Of a stretch of 64,000 nt of DNA, positions 8,865 to 18,708 are shown in pieces. The notes under the pieces were generated by a model. The model saw only the letters and a list, made by a program, of their open reading frames with translations, had not been told where the DNA came from and did no database searches. The position numbers were made by a program, and so were the translations under genes. The stretch is from Undibacterium sp049340185 (lineage in GTDB: Bacteria; Pseudomonadota; Gammaproteobacteria; Burkholderiales; Burkholderiaceae_D). Location: contig NZ_JBMPPC010000009.1 in NCBI RefSeq assembly GCF_049340185.1, positions 1 through 64,000 on the forward strand, given 5' to 3'. Every line of letters begins with the position of its first letter. Positions within the stretch are counted from its first letter, which is position 1.

Positions 8865-8870
8865 TATAAT
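8865..8870 (+). promoter_or_regulatory. Candidate -10 box for the wzm-wzt operon
   Basis: A perfect TATAAT lies 108 bases before wzm. The -35 position (8842-8847) is only ATTTTT, so the match is one-sided. The 200-base gap after manC suggests a second promoter here, though read-through from manC is also possible. Confidence 0.35.
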
Positions 8871-8978
8871 GGTCGCTTCCATTTCAAGGCGGAAGCTACT
8901 ATAACTTTTTGCATTTTCTCCCAGCTCTGACATGACATTCCACTTCTGTTTTCAACCGCGATATAAGGGCTCAAGGGC

Positions 8979-9779
8979 ATGATTCCGGTCGCTATGTTAC
9001 GCGGCTTGTGGGCATATCGCGGCTTTATTCTGGGTAGCGTCAAACGCGAATTCCAGGCTAAATATGGTAACGCTATTTTAGGTGCCGCTTGGACTGTGCT
9101 GAACCCGTTGGCGATGATTCTGGTGTATACCGTGATCTTCGCTCAAGTCATGCACAGCAGGTTGCCCGGTGTAGATACGGCGTTTGCCTATAGCATCTAC
9201 CTTTGCGCAGGGATTCTGACATGGGGTCTGTTTGCTGAGATCGTCGCGCGCGGACAAACCATGTTTCTGGATAATGCGAATTTAATTAAAAAAATTAATT
9301 TCCCGCGGATCTGCTTACCCCTCATTGTTGTGTTGAATGCCTGTTTGAATTTTTCGATTATTTTTGGGTTGTTCACTGGCTTTTTAGTCTTATCGGGTAA
9401 TTTTCCCGGATGGGTATTTTTAGCTGTATTGCCTGTATTGTTGTTGCAGGTAGTATTTGCCATCGGTCTGGCAATGATTATCGGTGTGCTGAACGTCTTC
9501 TTCCGGGATGTCGGTCAATTCTTCAGTATTTTTATTCAATTCTGGTTCTGGCTTACCCCAATTGTTTATCCGTCTAGCATATTGCCAGCTCCGATCCGGG
9601 CAATGCTGATATATAACCCGATGGCACAAATGACAGCGGCATATCAAACTATTCTGGTTAATGCACAGCTCCCCTCTTGGCAAAGTCTGCTACCAACACT
9701 GGTACTGAGTCTCCTGTTCTGCGTACTCGGCATGCAGCTATTCCGTAAGCGCGTCGGTGAAATGGTGGATGAACTCTGA
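8979..9779 (+). CDS. wzm: ABC-2 type polysaccharide export permease (Wzm)
   Basis: Integral membrane protein of 266 residues with about six helices. It has the ABC-2 polysaccharide exporter features KREFQAKYGNA near the N-terminus and YNPMAQ in the last periplasmic segment. With Wzt it exports undecaprenyl-linked O-polysaccharide across the inner membrane. An AAGGG site precedes the ATG. Its stop overlaps the Wzt start in TGATG. The Wzm/Wzt pair means the polymer is completed in the cytoplasm, and I see no Wzy polymerase or Wzx flippase in the window. Confidence 0.92.
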   Translation: MIPVAMLRGLWAYRGFILGSVKREFQAKYGNAILGAAWTVLNPLAMILVYTVIFAQVMHSRLPGVDTAFAYSIYLCAGILTWGLFAEIVARGQTMFLDNANLIKKINFPRICLPLIVVLNACLNFSIIFGLFTGFLVLSGNFPGWVFLAVLPVLLLQVVFAIGLAMIIGVLNVFFRDVGQFFSIFIQFWFWLTPIVYPSSILPAPIRAMLIYNPMAQMTAAYQTILVNAQLPSWQSLLPTLVLSLLFCVLGMQLFRKRVGEMVDEL

Positions 9780-11074
9780 TGGGCAGCATCAACGTTAATA
9801 ATCTGGGCAAAGCCTATAAACAATATGCGACCCGTTGGTCTCGTCTGGCCGAGTGGGTACTGCCATTTCTCGGTGTGCAACATCGCTTGAAATGGGTATT
9901 GAAGGACATCAATTTTCATATTGCTGCCGGTGAGGCGGTTGGCATTATCGGTATCAATGGTGCAGGTAAAAGTACGCTGCTCAAACTGATTACAGGTACC
10001 ACACAGGCAACCACGGGAACCGTGCAGAGCAATGGCAGAGTCGCAGCCTTGCTGGAACTGGGTATGGGTTTTCATCCTGACGTCAGCGGACGCGACAATG
10101 TTCTGATGGCGGGCCAGCTGATGGGTCTGTCGATGGAGGACATCCGTCAGTTGATGCCGCAGATTGAGGCATTTGCAGAAATTGGTGACTATATTGACTC
10201 GCCAGTGAGAGTGTACTCCAGCGGTATGCAGATGCGTCTTGCCTTTAGCGTAGCGACCTGTATTCGGCCTGATATTTTGATTGTCGATGAGGCACTGGCA
10301 GTCGGTGACGTCTTCTTCCAGCAAAAATGCTTTGAACGCATCACTCAGTTCACTAAGGCGGGAACCACCCTGCTATTTGTATCGCATAGCACCGGTACGG
10401 TATTGAATACCTGCACTCGCTGCATTTTTATAAGAGAAGGCGGACTGGCATTTGATGGCGCGCCCAAAGAAGCGATTGATTTATACCAGGCTGAATTGCT
10501 AAGCCGCCTGGATCAGGCAAAAACACCTCTGCAGGTCAATGCAGGCCATGAACAGCAGCAACGCATCAAACACGAAACACTCTTGACCGACGCACCTGCA
10601 CTGGAAGGGAAAGCCGGCAGCATTACAACCGAACGGGCGGATTGCGTTGCAGTGAACTTTGTACAGCAGGATGGCAGTATCCAATACAGCATGCTCGCGG
10701 ACGAACTCGTTAGTCTGCGTATTGATTTCAGGATCCGACAAGCTCTTGATGATCCTCATGCAGGGTTTAAGATACGCAACCGTTATGGCGTAGTTCTGTT
10801 CGAAACCAATACTTACTGTATGCATGAAACTCTGGGAAAGGCTGAGGCTAATACGATCCTATCCGTGCAATTTTCGTTTGCGCTTAGCCTGTTTCCTGAT
10901 GAGTACACCATTACTATCGGTCTGGCGAACGGCGGCTACGGCGAAGGTGCATTTAAAGAAGTGATTACGTATCTGCATGAGGTTAGTGCTTTTATCGTAT
11001 TACCCAATCCTGCAGCGATCACGTGGGCGGGCTTGACTAATTTACAGCCGCAACTCAGCTTTGAAAAATATTGA
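9779..11074 (+). CDS. wzt: Polysaccharide ABC transporter ATPase with C-terminal glycan-binding domain (Wzt)
   Basis: A 431-residue ATPase with Walker A GINGAGKST (58-66), a YSSGMQ signature (near 146-151), Walker B ILIVDE (166-171), and an H-loop VSHS. After about residue 245 it has a linker and a Wzt_C-type beta domain (about 280-420). In E. coli O8/O9a that domain recognises the modified non-reducing end of the O-chain before export. The two methyltransferase genes that follow fit such an end-cap. It overlaps wzm by one base. Confidence 0.92.
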   Translation: MGSINVNNLGKAYKQYATRWSRLAEWVLPFLGVQHRLKWVLKDINFHIAAGEAVGIIGINGAGKSTLLKLITGTTQATTGTVQSNGRVAALLELGMGFHPDVSGRDNVLMAGQLMGLSMEDIRQLMPQIEAFAEIGDYIDSPVRVYSSGMQMRLAFSVATCIRPDILIVDEALAVGDVFFQQKCFERITQFTKAGTTLLFVSHSTGTVLNTCTRCIFIREGGLAFDGAPKEAIDLYQAELLSRLDQAKTPLQVNAGHEQQQRIKHETLLTDAPALEGKAGSITTERADCVAVNFVQQDGSIQYSMLADELVSLRIDFRIRQALDDPHAGFKIRNRYGVVLFETNTYCMHETLGKAEANTILSVQFSFALSLFPDEYTITIGLANGGYGEGAFKEVITYLHEVSAFIVLPNPAAITWAGLTNLQPQLSFEKY

Positions 11075-11090
11075 AATAAGATTTGAACCG

Positions 11091-12155
11091 ATGAAACCAT
11101 TAGCCATGCAAGACGCACCTGATTTGACTTTACTGTTCCGGAATGAAGCCCTGGTACGGAGCATTTATCGCGGCTTGCTGGGACGCGATCCGGAACCGGC
11201 AGCACTAGGTTACTGGACGCAGGCAATCACAGATCATGGCAATCCAGGCAGTATCTTGAATGCCATCGCAGAGAGTGACGAATTTAAAAAAAATCTGCAA
11301 TTGCAATCGCAACAAAAAACAATTTGCACAACGCTGGCATCTCTGGCATCGCCATTGCTTGAGCAGGAGCCTCTGACAATCGTCGATGTCGGTGCGCAAG
11401 AGCTGGAGGGCGAACAACATGTATACGCGGCGATTGCCAATCATGGTTTGCCGTACCAGACTATCGGCTTCGAGCCGCTAGAGGATAAGATCGCGGAGAG
11501 CAAACAACGCAATCCTGACAGCAGAGTCACTCTGTTTCCCACATTTATTGGTGATGGCGGTAATCATACGTTTCATATCAATAACTATGATGCGACCTCT
11601 TCTCTGTTACCGCTGAATACAATCCTGATTAAAGATCTGGTTGATCTGAGTCATCTCGCCACAGTCCAGACTGAGCAAGTAGCAACTAGTACATTGGATC
11701 AGGTTCTGGCAGAGGTAGCCCGGGTCGATTTTTTAAAACTGGATATCCAGGGGTTTGAGCTTGAGGCATTGAAACATGCGACTGCCACTCTGAGCCGAAC
11801 GAATGTTGTACATTGTGAAGTATCTTTTGCCGAAATTTATCAAGGGCAGGCACTGTTCACTGATGTGGAAACATTACTCCGCGAACAGGGATTTTATTTT
11901 GTCGATTTTAGTTCTACCTGCCACTATCCCTACCATAGCGACTCACATCAAACGTCCCGTGACAGACTCGGTTGGGGGGACGCGATTTTCTTCAAACGCA
12001 GTGAACTGCTGCCTGCATCACGCGATCTGCTGGCACAGGCAGTCATCGCACAGCTCGTATATGGTAAGTCCTCATTTGCAGAATTTCTCACTGCCCATTT
12101 TGACGCGCAATCCGGTACGGCATTGACATCCGCGTTCAGCGGCAATCTTCGTTAG
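11091..12155 (+). CDS. FkbM-family methyltransferase with N-terminal DUF4214
   Basis: About 354 residues from ATG 11091; a TTG at 11061 is also in frame and would overlap wzt. Residues about 15-75 form a DUF4214 segment (SIYRGLLGRDPEP), often found with surface glycosylation enzymes. An SAM-dependent FkbM methyltransferase follows: IVDVGAQ for SAM binding, GFEPLE, and FLKLDIQGFELEAL. These enzymes O-methylate sugars and other hydroxyls. Next to Wzt, a role in methylating the O-chain (cap or internal residue) is the best inference. SAM motif I is VGAQ rather than VGAN, a mild variation. Confidence 0.85.
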   Translation: MKPLAMQDAPDLTLLFRNEALVRSIYRGLLGRDPEPAALGYWTQAITDHGNPGSILNAIAESDEFKKNLQLQSQQKTICTTLASLASPLLEQEPLTIVDVGAQELEGEQHVYAAIANHGLPYQTIGFEPLEDKIAESKQRNPDSRVTLFPTFIGDGGNHTFHINNYDATSSLLPLNTILIKDLVDLSHLATVQTEQVATSTLDQVLAEVARVDFLKLDIQGFELEALKHATATLSRTNVVHCEVSFAEIYQGQALFTDVETLLREQGFYFVDFSSTCHYPYHSDSHQTSRDRLGWGDAIFFKRSELLPASRDLLAQAVIAQLVYGKSSFAEFLTAHFDAQSGTALTSAFSGNLR

Positions 12156-12168
12156 GCCAGGCAAGATT

Positions 12169-13353
12169 ATGACTTTTATTTCTTACTCTCAGAATTTTGA
12201 AGATGTGTTGCTATGGCGCGCACTTGGCCATATCAAGAACGGTTTTTATATCGATGTTGGCGCGAACGATCCGGTAGAACACTCCGTTACTAAAGCGTTC
12301 TACGACGCAGGATGGAGCGGCATCAATATAGAACCGCTCCCCAAGTTTCAGCTCGCGTTTCAGGAGCAAAGGCCACGCGATATTAATCTTGCAATCGCTG
12401 CGGGCGCAACTGAAGCGGAAATTACGCTGTTTGATGTTCCGGCAGTCAATGGCTGGGCATCTAACGACGAGACGGTCGCAAGTGCACACAAGGCAGATGG
12501 CTTCGATGTCATCGAACTCAAGGTTCCACAACGTACATTGAGCCAGATTTGTGCAGAGAATGCTGCGACCCAAGAGATTCATTTTCTTAAAATCGATGTT
12601 GAGGGTTTTGAAGGAGAAGTATTACGCGGCGCAGATCTCAGAAAGTGGCGCCCATGGATCTTAGTTGTCGAAGCAACGATGCCAAACAGCCGGGTGACAA
12701 ATCATGAAACCTGGGAACATTTGATTATTGCGCATGACTACCACTTTGCTTATTTCGATGGCTTAAATCGTTATTATGTCGCTATTGAGCACATAGAACT
12801 GCGTGACATTCTCTCCGTACAGGCGAATGTGTTCGACGATTTCATTTCTACACATCTGGATCGTGCCTGGGCAAATACGAACGCGGCGAATCAAAGAGTC
12901 ATTGAAGCCGACCGCATGATGCGCGAAGCGCTGGACAGTGCAAACAAAATTAAACTACAGTCATTTGAGGCTCTTGCTTACTTTGTGGAGGAACGCAAGG
13001 CTTTGAAATTGAAGGAACAAGAATTTCAAGCTTACATATTGGAAGAAAAATTAGCTATTCAGGAGACTGTGGCACATGCAAAGGATTTAGAACATCAGCT
13101 ATCGGTATTGTATGCAAGTCGCTCCTGGAAGCTGACTAAACCCTTACGCTGGTATATACAGAAATTAACATCGATTCGTGCAAGCAATACTACCGCTGGA
13201 AAAATTGAGAATATTGAAGAATATTCGATTCCGCGGGAAATACCAGTAACCCTGGCGGCAACCACAGAAGATATTCCAGCAATGAATACGATGACGGTAT
13301 CTGCTCGTAAAACACTGGATGATTTACATCAGCTTATGTCAACCAGTAAATAA
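12169..13353 (+). CDS. FkbM-family methyltransferase with C-terminal coiled coil
   Basis: A 394-residue protein. The N-terminal 210 residues are an FkbM methyltransferase starting SYSQNFEDVLLWRAL, with SAM-binding YIDVGANDP and FLKIDVEGFEGEVL. The rest is mainly helical and charged (about 240-315, likely coiled coil), followed by YASRSWKLTKPLRW, a tail motif common in enzymes of capsule and O-antigen loci. It is a second, different methyltransferase beside the DUF4214-type one. The coiled coil could set chain length, as WbdD does in E. coli O9a, but that is speculative. Confidence 0.85.
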   Translation: MTFISYSQNFEDVLLWRALGHIKNGFYIDVGANDPVEHSVTKAFYDAGWSGINIEPLPKFQLAFQEQRPRDINLAIAAGATEAEITLFDVPAVNGWASNDETVASAHKADGFDVIELKVPQRTLSQICAENAATQEIHFLKIDVEGFEGEVLRGADLRKWRPWILVVEATMPNSRVTNHETWEHLIIAHDYHFAYFDGLNRYYVAIEHIELRDILSVQANVFDDFISTHLDRAWANTNAANQRVIEADRMMREALDSANKIKLQSFEALAYFVEERKALKLKEQEFQAYILEEKLAIQETVAHAKDLEHQLSVLYASRSWKLTKPLRWYIQKLTSIRASNTTAGKIENIEEYSIPREIPVTLAATTEDIPAMNTMTVSARKTLDDLHQLMSTSK

Positions 13354-13355
13354 TT

Positions 13356-16300
13356 ATGCGTATCGTTATTGATTTACAAGCAGCTCAAAGTGGGTTTTCT
13401 GCAGTCACAGACCAAACCCTGCAGGTTGCTAAATCGGTGGCACACCTGGCTAATGAGCATGAGGTGTGGGTGGTCTTGAATATGTATTTTTCAGATTCAA
13501 TCACTCATATTCGTACAGCCTTCGAAGGTATCGTCAGCATTGATCATATCGTTAGCTTTCAGATGCCGTGCATGGAAAATTCCGGCGACACGGCATTTAT
13601 ACTCAACGATTGGAATCAAAAAATTGCGGAACAAGTGCGGGCGGGTTTTCTAGCCAGTTTGAACCCTGATATCGTGTTTGCACCGCATATCATCGAAGCA
13701 ATTGATCCTCATGTGATACGTACTGTCGTGCCAGATTTCGATACATATCAAACTGTTTTTTTGGTAGGGAATGCCATTATTCCTATGATGGCAAAGGACG
13801 ATGCAACAACCGCAGAACGGCAGTCGAATTTACAACGTGCTGCAGGGATACTGACGACATCTGAATTAGCACGTAAGAGTATCGCAGTACTCCCGGATAC
13901 CGCGCCGCTGATCGTTGATGAAAGTAATCCTGCCACAATACTGTCTGTACTGCTTGATATAGCGAGTCGTAAGTCGCAGGACGCTATACAGCATCGGCGT
14001 TCAAGGCTTGCTTTCATCTCACCCTTGCCACCTGAGCGATCGGGGATAGCCGATTATAGTGCTGAATTGATACCAGAATTAGCCCGCTACTATGATGTAG
14101 AACTCATTCTCGACCAGCCTGTGGTAAGCGAAGTATGGTCAGCGGGTGCGTTCCCTGTACGTAGTGTCGAGTGGTTTGAATCACATGCTGAAGAATTTGA
14201 TCATGTGCTTTACCAGATTGGTAATTCACCAGCACACAAGCATATGTTTCGTTTGCTCGAACGTCATCCGGGCATTGTAGTACTACATGATTTTTTCCTG
14301 GCAAATGTGCTCGATTATCTCGACCATAGCGCTTATATGAATAATGCGTTTGGTAAGGCGCTGCAATATTCACATGGCTTAAATGCCGTCATGGATCAAA
14401 AAAAAATAGGCGTTACCGAATCAATATGGAAATACCCGTGCAATAAAGGTGTACTCGATCACGCAACAGGAATGATTGTTCACTCGCACTATCCCAAGCT
14501 ATTAGCTGAACAATGGTATGGTAAAGAGAGTGCTGCTAACTGGCGTACGATCCCCCTGTTGCGAGGTCATTACAATCATGATCTTGACCGTACAAGCGCA
14601 CGTGGTCTTTTGCAATTAAAAGAGACTGACTTTATCGTTTGTTCGTTTGGCCTGATGGGCATGACTAAGTGCAATGAGCAACTGCTGGATGCCTGGCTAA
14701 ACTCGCCGCTAGCACTTGATCCGCATTGCCAGTTAATCTTTGTCGGTGAAAATGATGCCGGTATTTATGGTCAGCAGATTACCGATAAAATCGCTGCGCA
14801 TCCTGCGGGTCATAGCGTCAGAATCACAGGTTTTGTATCTCATGAAGAGTATTGCCAGTATCTGATTGCCGCGAATACTGCCGTACAACTGCGGACGCAA
14901 ACCCGGGGAGAAACCTCGGCCTCGGTACTCGACTGCTTATTACATGGCTTGCCGACTATCGTCAACGCGCATGGCTCAACCGCAGAGTTACCGGATGAGG
15001 TGTTATTGAAAATTGACGATCAGTTTTCTATCGAGCAGCTAAGCACAACTTTACTCAATATCTGGCACAAGCCGGTACTCCGCCAACAGCTTTCGGTCGC
15101 TGCCCGCAAGTACATTGCGACACACCACTCGCCACAAAAAGCAGGTGAACTCTACCGCGATGCGATTGAAGACCTGTCACAGCATAGCGTCAGGCGTCAA
15201 TATCGCCATCTTCTCAAGAACATCGGTCAGACAGGTATCGCAAGCGAAGACCAACTGACGCAAGTAGCCATCGCAATTGCTGCCAATCAGCCATCCACTG
15301 GCCGACGTCAATTGCTGATTGATATTTCGGCTCTGGTGCAATCTGATCTGAAAACCGGAATTCAGCGGGTAGTGCGGAGTATCGTCACAGCCTTGTTCAA
15401 CACCCCTCCTGCGGCATACAAAATTGAGCCTGTATACAGCCCAGGTGGTGGTGCACCTTATCGTTATGCCAGACGCTACCTGCAAGACTGGCTTGAATGT
15501 GAAATACCGGACAATGAAGATGCTCCGATTGAAATACATAACGGCGATATATTCCTGGGTCTGGACTTACTGATCAGCGGCGTCAGACAAAACCGCAGCC
15601 TGCTACAGGACTATAAAAATAAAGGCGTACACCTATATTTTGTGGTGTACGACATATTGCCGGTACTGCGTCCTGACGTTTTCCCTGAAGGTACGGAGGC
15701 AGAGTTTGAAGGATGGCTTCATACCATCAGCCATATTGCAGACGGACTGGTGTGTATATCGCGTGCAGTTGCCGATGAATTAGCCGGCTGGCTGATCCAG
15801 CATTCCCCGTCAAGGGCAGATACATTGCGCCTCGGCTACTTTCATCTGGGAGCTGATATTGATGCCAGCAAACCTAGCTATGGATTAAGCGATGACGCAG
15901 ACTTACTGCTCGGCTTGCTTAAGATACGTCCCAGCTTGCTCATGGTTGGAACCCTGGAACCGCGTAAAGGTCATACTCATGCGCTAGACGCATTTGAGCA
16001 ATTATGGGAGCGAGGGATTGATGCCAATCTGGTCATTGTAGGAAAACATGGCTGGAAGGTTGATGCTCTCGCGGAACGATTGCAAACTCATCCGGAAAAT
16101 GGCAAGCGACTCATCTGGCTACAAAATGCATCGGATGAAATGCTGCTGGAGCTATACAAATGGTCCTCAGGTTTACTCGCGGCATCTGAAGGCGAAGGGT
16201 TTGGTTTACCTTTGATTGAAGCAGCCCAACATGGTCTCCCTATCATCGCACGCGGGATACCGGTATTCAGAGAAGTGATGGGCGAACATGCTTATTATTT

Positions 16301-16493
16301 TGACGGTTTGACAACTACTGTGCTGGCAGATACCATTCAGACATGGTTGCAACTATTGAAAGAAAATCGAGTTCCGCAATCAACTGAAATGCGTTGGCTG
16401 ACCTGGGAAGAAAGTGCAGTCCAGCTACTGAATACTGTATTGCACAAAGGATGGCATCACGAAATATCGCCACAACCAGGTGTGGGACTATAA
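13356..16493 (+). CDS. Large multidomain GT4-type glycosyltransferase
   Basis: A 1045-residue protein with at least two GT-B (GT4) glycosyltransferase units. Residues about 1-200 resemble an isolated N-lobe. About 215-615 form a complete unit (ISPLPPERSGIADYS at its start, then a donor-binding lobe with FVGEN and RTQTRGETSA). About 655-1030 form a second unit (VGTLEPRKGH, ASEGEGFGLPLIEAA with the EX7E glutamates). Such fusions polymerise O-chains by adding sugars alternately, as WbdA does. In a GDP-rhamnose locus it may be the main D-rhamnan polymerase; this is inference. It starts 2 bases after the preceding stop. The first 200 residues look like a vestigial third unit. Confidence 0.88.
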   Translation: MRIVIDLQAAQSGFSAVTDQTLQVAKSVAHLANEHEVWVVLNMYFSDSITHIRTAFEGIVSIDHIVSFQMPCMENSGDTAFILNDWNQKIAEQVRAGFLASLNPDIVFAPHIIEAIDPHVIRTVVPDFDTYQTVFLVGNAIIPMMAKDDATTAERQSNLQRAAGILTTSELARKSIAVLPDTAPLIVDESNPATILSVLLDIASRKSQDAIQHRRSRLAFISPLPPERSGIADYSAELIPELARYYDVELILDQPVVSEVWSAGAFPVRSVEWFESHAEEFDHVLYQIGNSPAHKHMFRLLERHPGIVVLHDFFLANVLDYLDHSAYMNNAFGKALQYSHGLNAVMDQKKIGVTESIWKYPCNKGVLDHATGMIVHSHYPKLLAEQWYGKESAANWRTIPLLRGHYNHDLDRTSARGLLQLKETDFIVCSFGLMGMTKCNEQLLDAWLNSPLALDPHCQLIFVGENDAGIYGQQITDKIAAHPAGHSVRITGFVSHEEYCQYLIAANTAVQLRTQTRGETSASVLDCLLHGLPTIVNAHGSTAELPDEVLLKIDDQFSIEQLSTTLLNIWHKPVLRQQLSVAARKYIATHHSPQKAGELYRDAIEDLSQHSVRRQYRHLLKNIGQTGIASEDQLTQVAIAIAANQPSTGRRQLLIDISALVQSDLKTGIQRVVRSIVTALFNTPPAAYKIEPVYSPGGGAPYRYARRYLQDWLECEIPDNEDAPIEIHNGDIFLGLDLLISGVRQNRSLLQDYKNKGVHLYFVVYDILPVLRPDVFPEGTEAEFEGWLHTISHIADGLVCISRAVADELAGWLIQHSPSRADTLRLGYFHLGADIDASKPSYGLSDDADLLLGLLKIRPSLLMVGTLEPRKGHTHALDAFEQLWERGIDANLVIVGKHGWKVDALAERLQTHPENGKRLIWLQNASDEMLLELYKWSSGLLAASEGEGFGLPLIEAAQHGLPIIARGIPVFREVMGEHAYYFDGLTTTVLADTIQTWLQLLKENRVPQSTEMRWLTWEESAVQLLNTVLHKGWHHEISPQPGVGL

Positions 16494-16626
16494 GACCAGA
16501 GGTGAAAAATCTCATCACGACCTGTCGCTCAATTTACTCTGGCAATACGGCACCAACTTTGCGGCGACGCCCGCAACAAGTATGCCACTGAAAGACATTT
16601 ATTTTTGCATCAACTGAGTTGTCGAT

Positions 16627-17307
16627 ATGATTATTGGAAACGGATTGCTGGCACGGGCATTTGCACCATTTTTTGCCCATGATGCGCAGCATCTGATCTT
16701 TGCATCCGGTGTGTCTAATTCTTTGGAAACAAATGCAGAGGCATTTGCGCGCGAAAAAGATTTACTGACCTCTGCGCTGGCACAAAACAAAACAACGATC
16801 TATTTCAGCACCTGCTCCGTCTATGACCCTAAATTAACCGAGTCTCCGTATGTCCGGCATAAAATTGAGATGGAACAATTAGTGTTGAATGCCGGAGCAA
16901 TGACAGTGTTCCGTCTGCCGCAAGTGGTAGGACGAACAAATAATCCGTACACATTAACCAATTATTTGTATCAGCAGATCAGCTCACGTTTGCCATTTAA
17001 GATCTGGCGTCATGCCCGTAGAAATTTAATTGACGTGCAGGATGTCAGTAGTATCGCCACTGATCTGCTGCGACATCAGCATACTGCCGATCAGATCATC
17101 AACATTGCCAGTCCACTCTCCACATCGATCCAGGATCTGGTCAGGATTTTCGAAAATACTCTGGATATCCAGGCATTGTGCGAAGTGCTGGAAAGTGGTG
17201 CCAGTTATGACATCGAGGCGACTATAGCAATGGATGCGGCGAACCGCCTGGGCATCTATTTTGATCACACTTACGTGAACAACCTCATCCGGAAATATTA
17301 TGCATGA
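16627..17307 (+). CDS. Short SDR-family nucleotide-sugar epimerase/reductase-like protein
   Basis: A 226-residue Rossmann protein, shorter than typical extended SDRs (about 310). It has a nucleotide loop IIGNGLLA, the catalytic YVRHK (YxxxK) preceded by STCSVY, and FRLPQVVGR in the substrate part. It probably reduces or epimerises an NDP-sugar, but the substrate cannot be read. A 133-base gap separates it from the large glycosyltransferase. It overlaps the following GT2 by 8 bases, so it likely starts the submodule of GT2, GtrA, FAD oxidoreductase and GT-C genes. Confidence 0.7.
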   Translation: MIIGNGLLARAFAPFFAHDAQHLIFASGVSNSLETNAEAFAREKDLLTSALAQNKTTIYFSTCSVYDPKLTESPYVRHKIEMEQLVLNAGAMTVFRLPQVVGRTNNPYTLTNYLYQQISSRLPFKIWRHARRNLIDVQDVSSIATDLLRHQHTADQIINIASPLSTSIQDLVRIFENTLDIQALCEVLESGASYDIEATIAMDAANRLGIYFDHTYVNNLIRKYYA

Positions 17308-18295
17308 ACCTGTAAGCGTCGCACTATCTCTCGTCATTCCGGTTTATGGCAGCGAAAAAGTGCTGCCGGAACTGGTCGCGCGACTACATGCAACGCTCAA
17401 TGAAATCGAGTCCTTGCGCGACAACTATGAAGTCATTTTTGTATGTGACTGCTCACCTGATCACAGCTGGCATGCTATCGAAAAATTAGCATCGGATTAC
17501 CCTTGGGTACGCGGTATCTCACTACGGATGAATGCAGGACAGCACAATGCCTTAATGGCTGGCTTTGCACAAACACGCGGCAAGATCATCGTAACGATGG
17601 ATGATGATTTACAGCACTCTCCCTCTGATATTCCCGCACTTCTGGACGAACTGAAAAAAGGCCGTGACGTCGTGTATGCACGCTTCAAAAAGCGTCAACA
17701 TGCAAGCTGGAAAATTATCGGTAGCCGTATCAACGATCTCGTTGCCGGTTATCTGATGCAAAAACCAAAAGGGCTATATCTATCGCCATTTCGCGCAATG
17801 AAAGCGGCTATCCGCAACGATATACTTCGTTACCAGGGGCCGTATGTGTATGTCGATGGTCTGATTTTGTCAGTGACACGTAACATCGGTACGGTAGATG
17901 TGAACCACCATGACAGGTTTGCGGGAGATTCTGGCTATAGCTTCAGAAAATCTCTTTCACTCTGGCTCAAAATGGCAACCAGTTTCTCTATTGTTCCTTT
18001 GCGTATTACATCGCTGGCAGGTATCTGCTTTTCCGGTTTGGGGTTCCTGCTGGCCCTCTTGTTAATCATACAAAAATTTACCCTGGATCGTATGCCAATA
18101 GGATGGTCATCACTGATCGTGACAATCCTTATCGTCGGCGGCGTTCAATTACTGGCACTGGGAATGCTAGGCGAGTATCTCGGTCGGGTTTTATTGACGC
18201 TCAATTCCCGTCCTCAATATGTGATTGGTGAAACGGTAGGGATTGCTACCAGTCCGGACCACGATCATACAAAGTCTCAAGTGAAAGCCTCCTAA
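17300..18295 (+). CDS. GT2 polyprenyl-phosphate glycosyltransferase (GtrB/ArnC-like)
   Basis: A 331-residue protein with a cytoplasmic GT-A domain (LSLVIPVYGS, then VCDCSPDHSW, then VTMDDDLQH as the metal-binding acidic motif). Two C-terminal transmembrane helices follow (about 235-295). This is the layout of enzymes that load a sugar onto undecaprenyl phosphate (GtrB, ArnC, DPM1). It is followed directly by GtrA, the usual partner. The sugar is unknown; the preceding SDR may supply it. Confidence 0.88.
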   Translation: MHEPVSVALSLVIPVYGSEKVLPELVARLHATLNEIESLRDNYEVIFVCDCSPDHSWHAIEKLASDYPWVRGISLRMNAGQHNALMAGFAQTRGKIIVTMDDDLQHSPSDIPALLDELKKGRDVVYARFKKRQHASWKIIGSRINDLVAGYLMQKPKGLYLSPFRAMKAAIRNDILRYQGPYVYVDGLILSVTRNIGTVDVNHHDRFAGDSGYSFRKSLSLWLKMATSFSIVPLRITSLAGICFSGLGFLLALLLIIQKFTLDRMPIGWSSLIVTILIVGGVQLLALGMLGEYLGRVLLTLNSRPQYVIGETVGIATSPDHDHTKSQVKAS

Positions 18296-18708
18296 TGCAA
18301 TTTTTACTGTACTGTCTTTGCGGTGGCATTGGCGTCTCTACTGATTATGCGGTGTTTTATCTCGCCGTCACCAGCGGAACCTGGTATCAGGCAGCCAATG
18401 GCATGGGATATCTGGCGGGAACCTTGATGAGTTTCTTCCTGAACCGAATTTTTACGTTCGGTATGCGGGATAAGATATTACAAAGACTGGTGTTGTTCTT
18501 ACTCATTGCCCTGATCGGTTTTTCAGCTTCTGCCGCATTACTTTGGGTCTTAGTACAAGTGATGAATCTGGATGCACGGATTGCCAAGCTCATTAGCTTA
18601 CCGATGGTGGTCGTGCTGCAATTCAACCTGAACAGAAAAATCACATTTAATCCAACTGGCAATAATGCGGATGTCACGACCGATCTTCATGAAAAGAACA
18701 AGCTATGA
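18295..18708 (+). CDS. GtrA-family flippase-like membrane protein
   Basis: A 137-residue protein with four predicted helices and the GtrA signatures CGGIGVSTDY, SFFLNRIFTF and FNLNRKITF. GtrA proteins are thought to flip polyprenyl-phosphate sugars to the periplasmic side. It overlaps the GtrB-like gene in TAATG and the next gene by 4 bases (ATGA), so the three are translationally coupled. Confidence 0.88.
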   Translation: MQFLLYCLCGGIGVSTDYAVFYLAVTSGTWYQAANGMGYLAGTLMSFFLNRIFTFGMRDKILQRLVLFLLIALIGFSASAALLWVLVQVMNLDARIAKLISLPMVVVLQFNLNRKITFNPTGNNADVTTDLHEKNKL

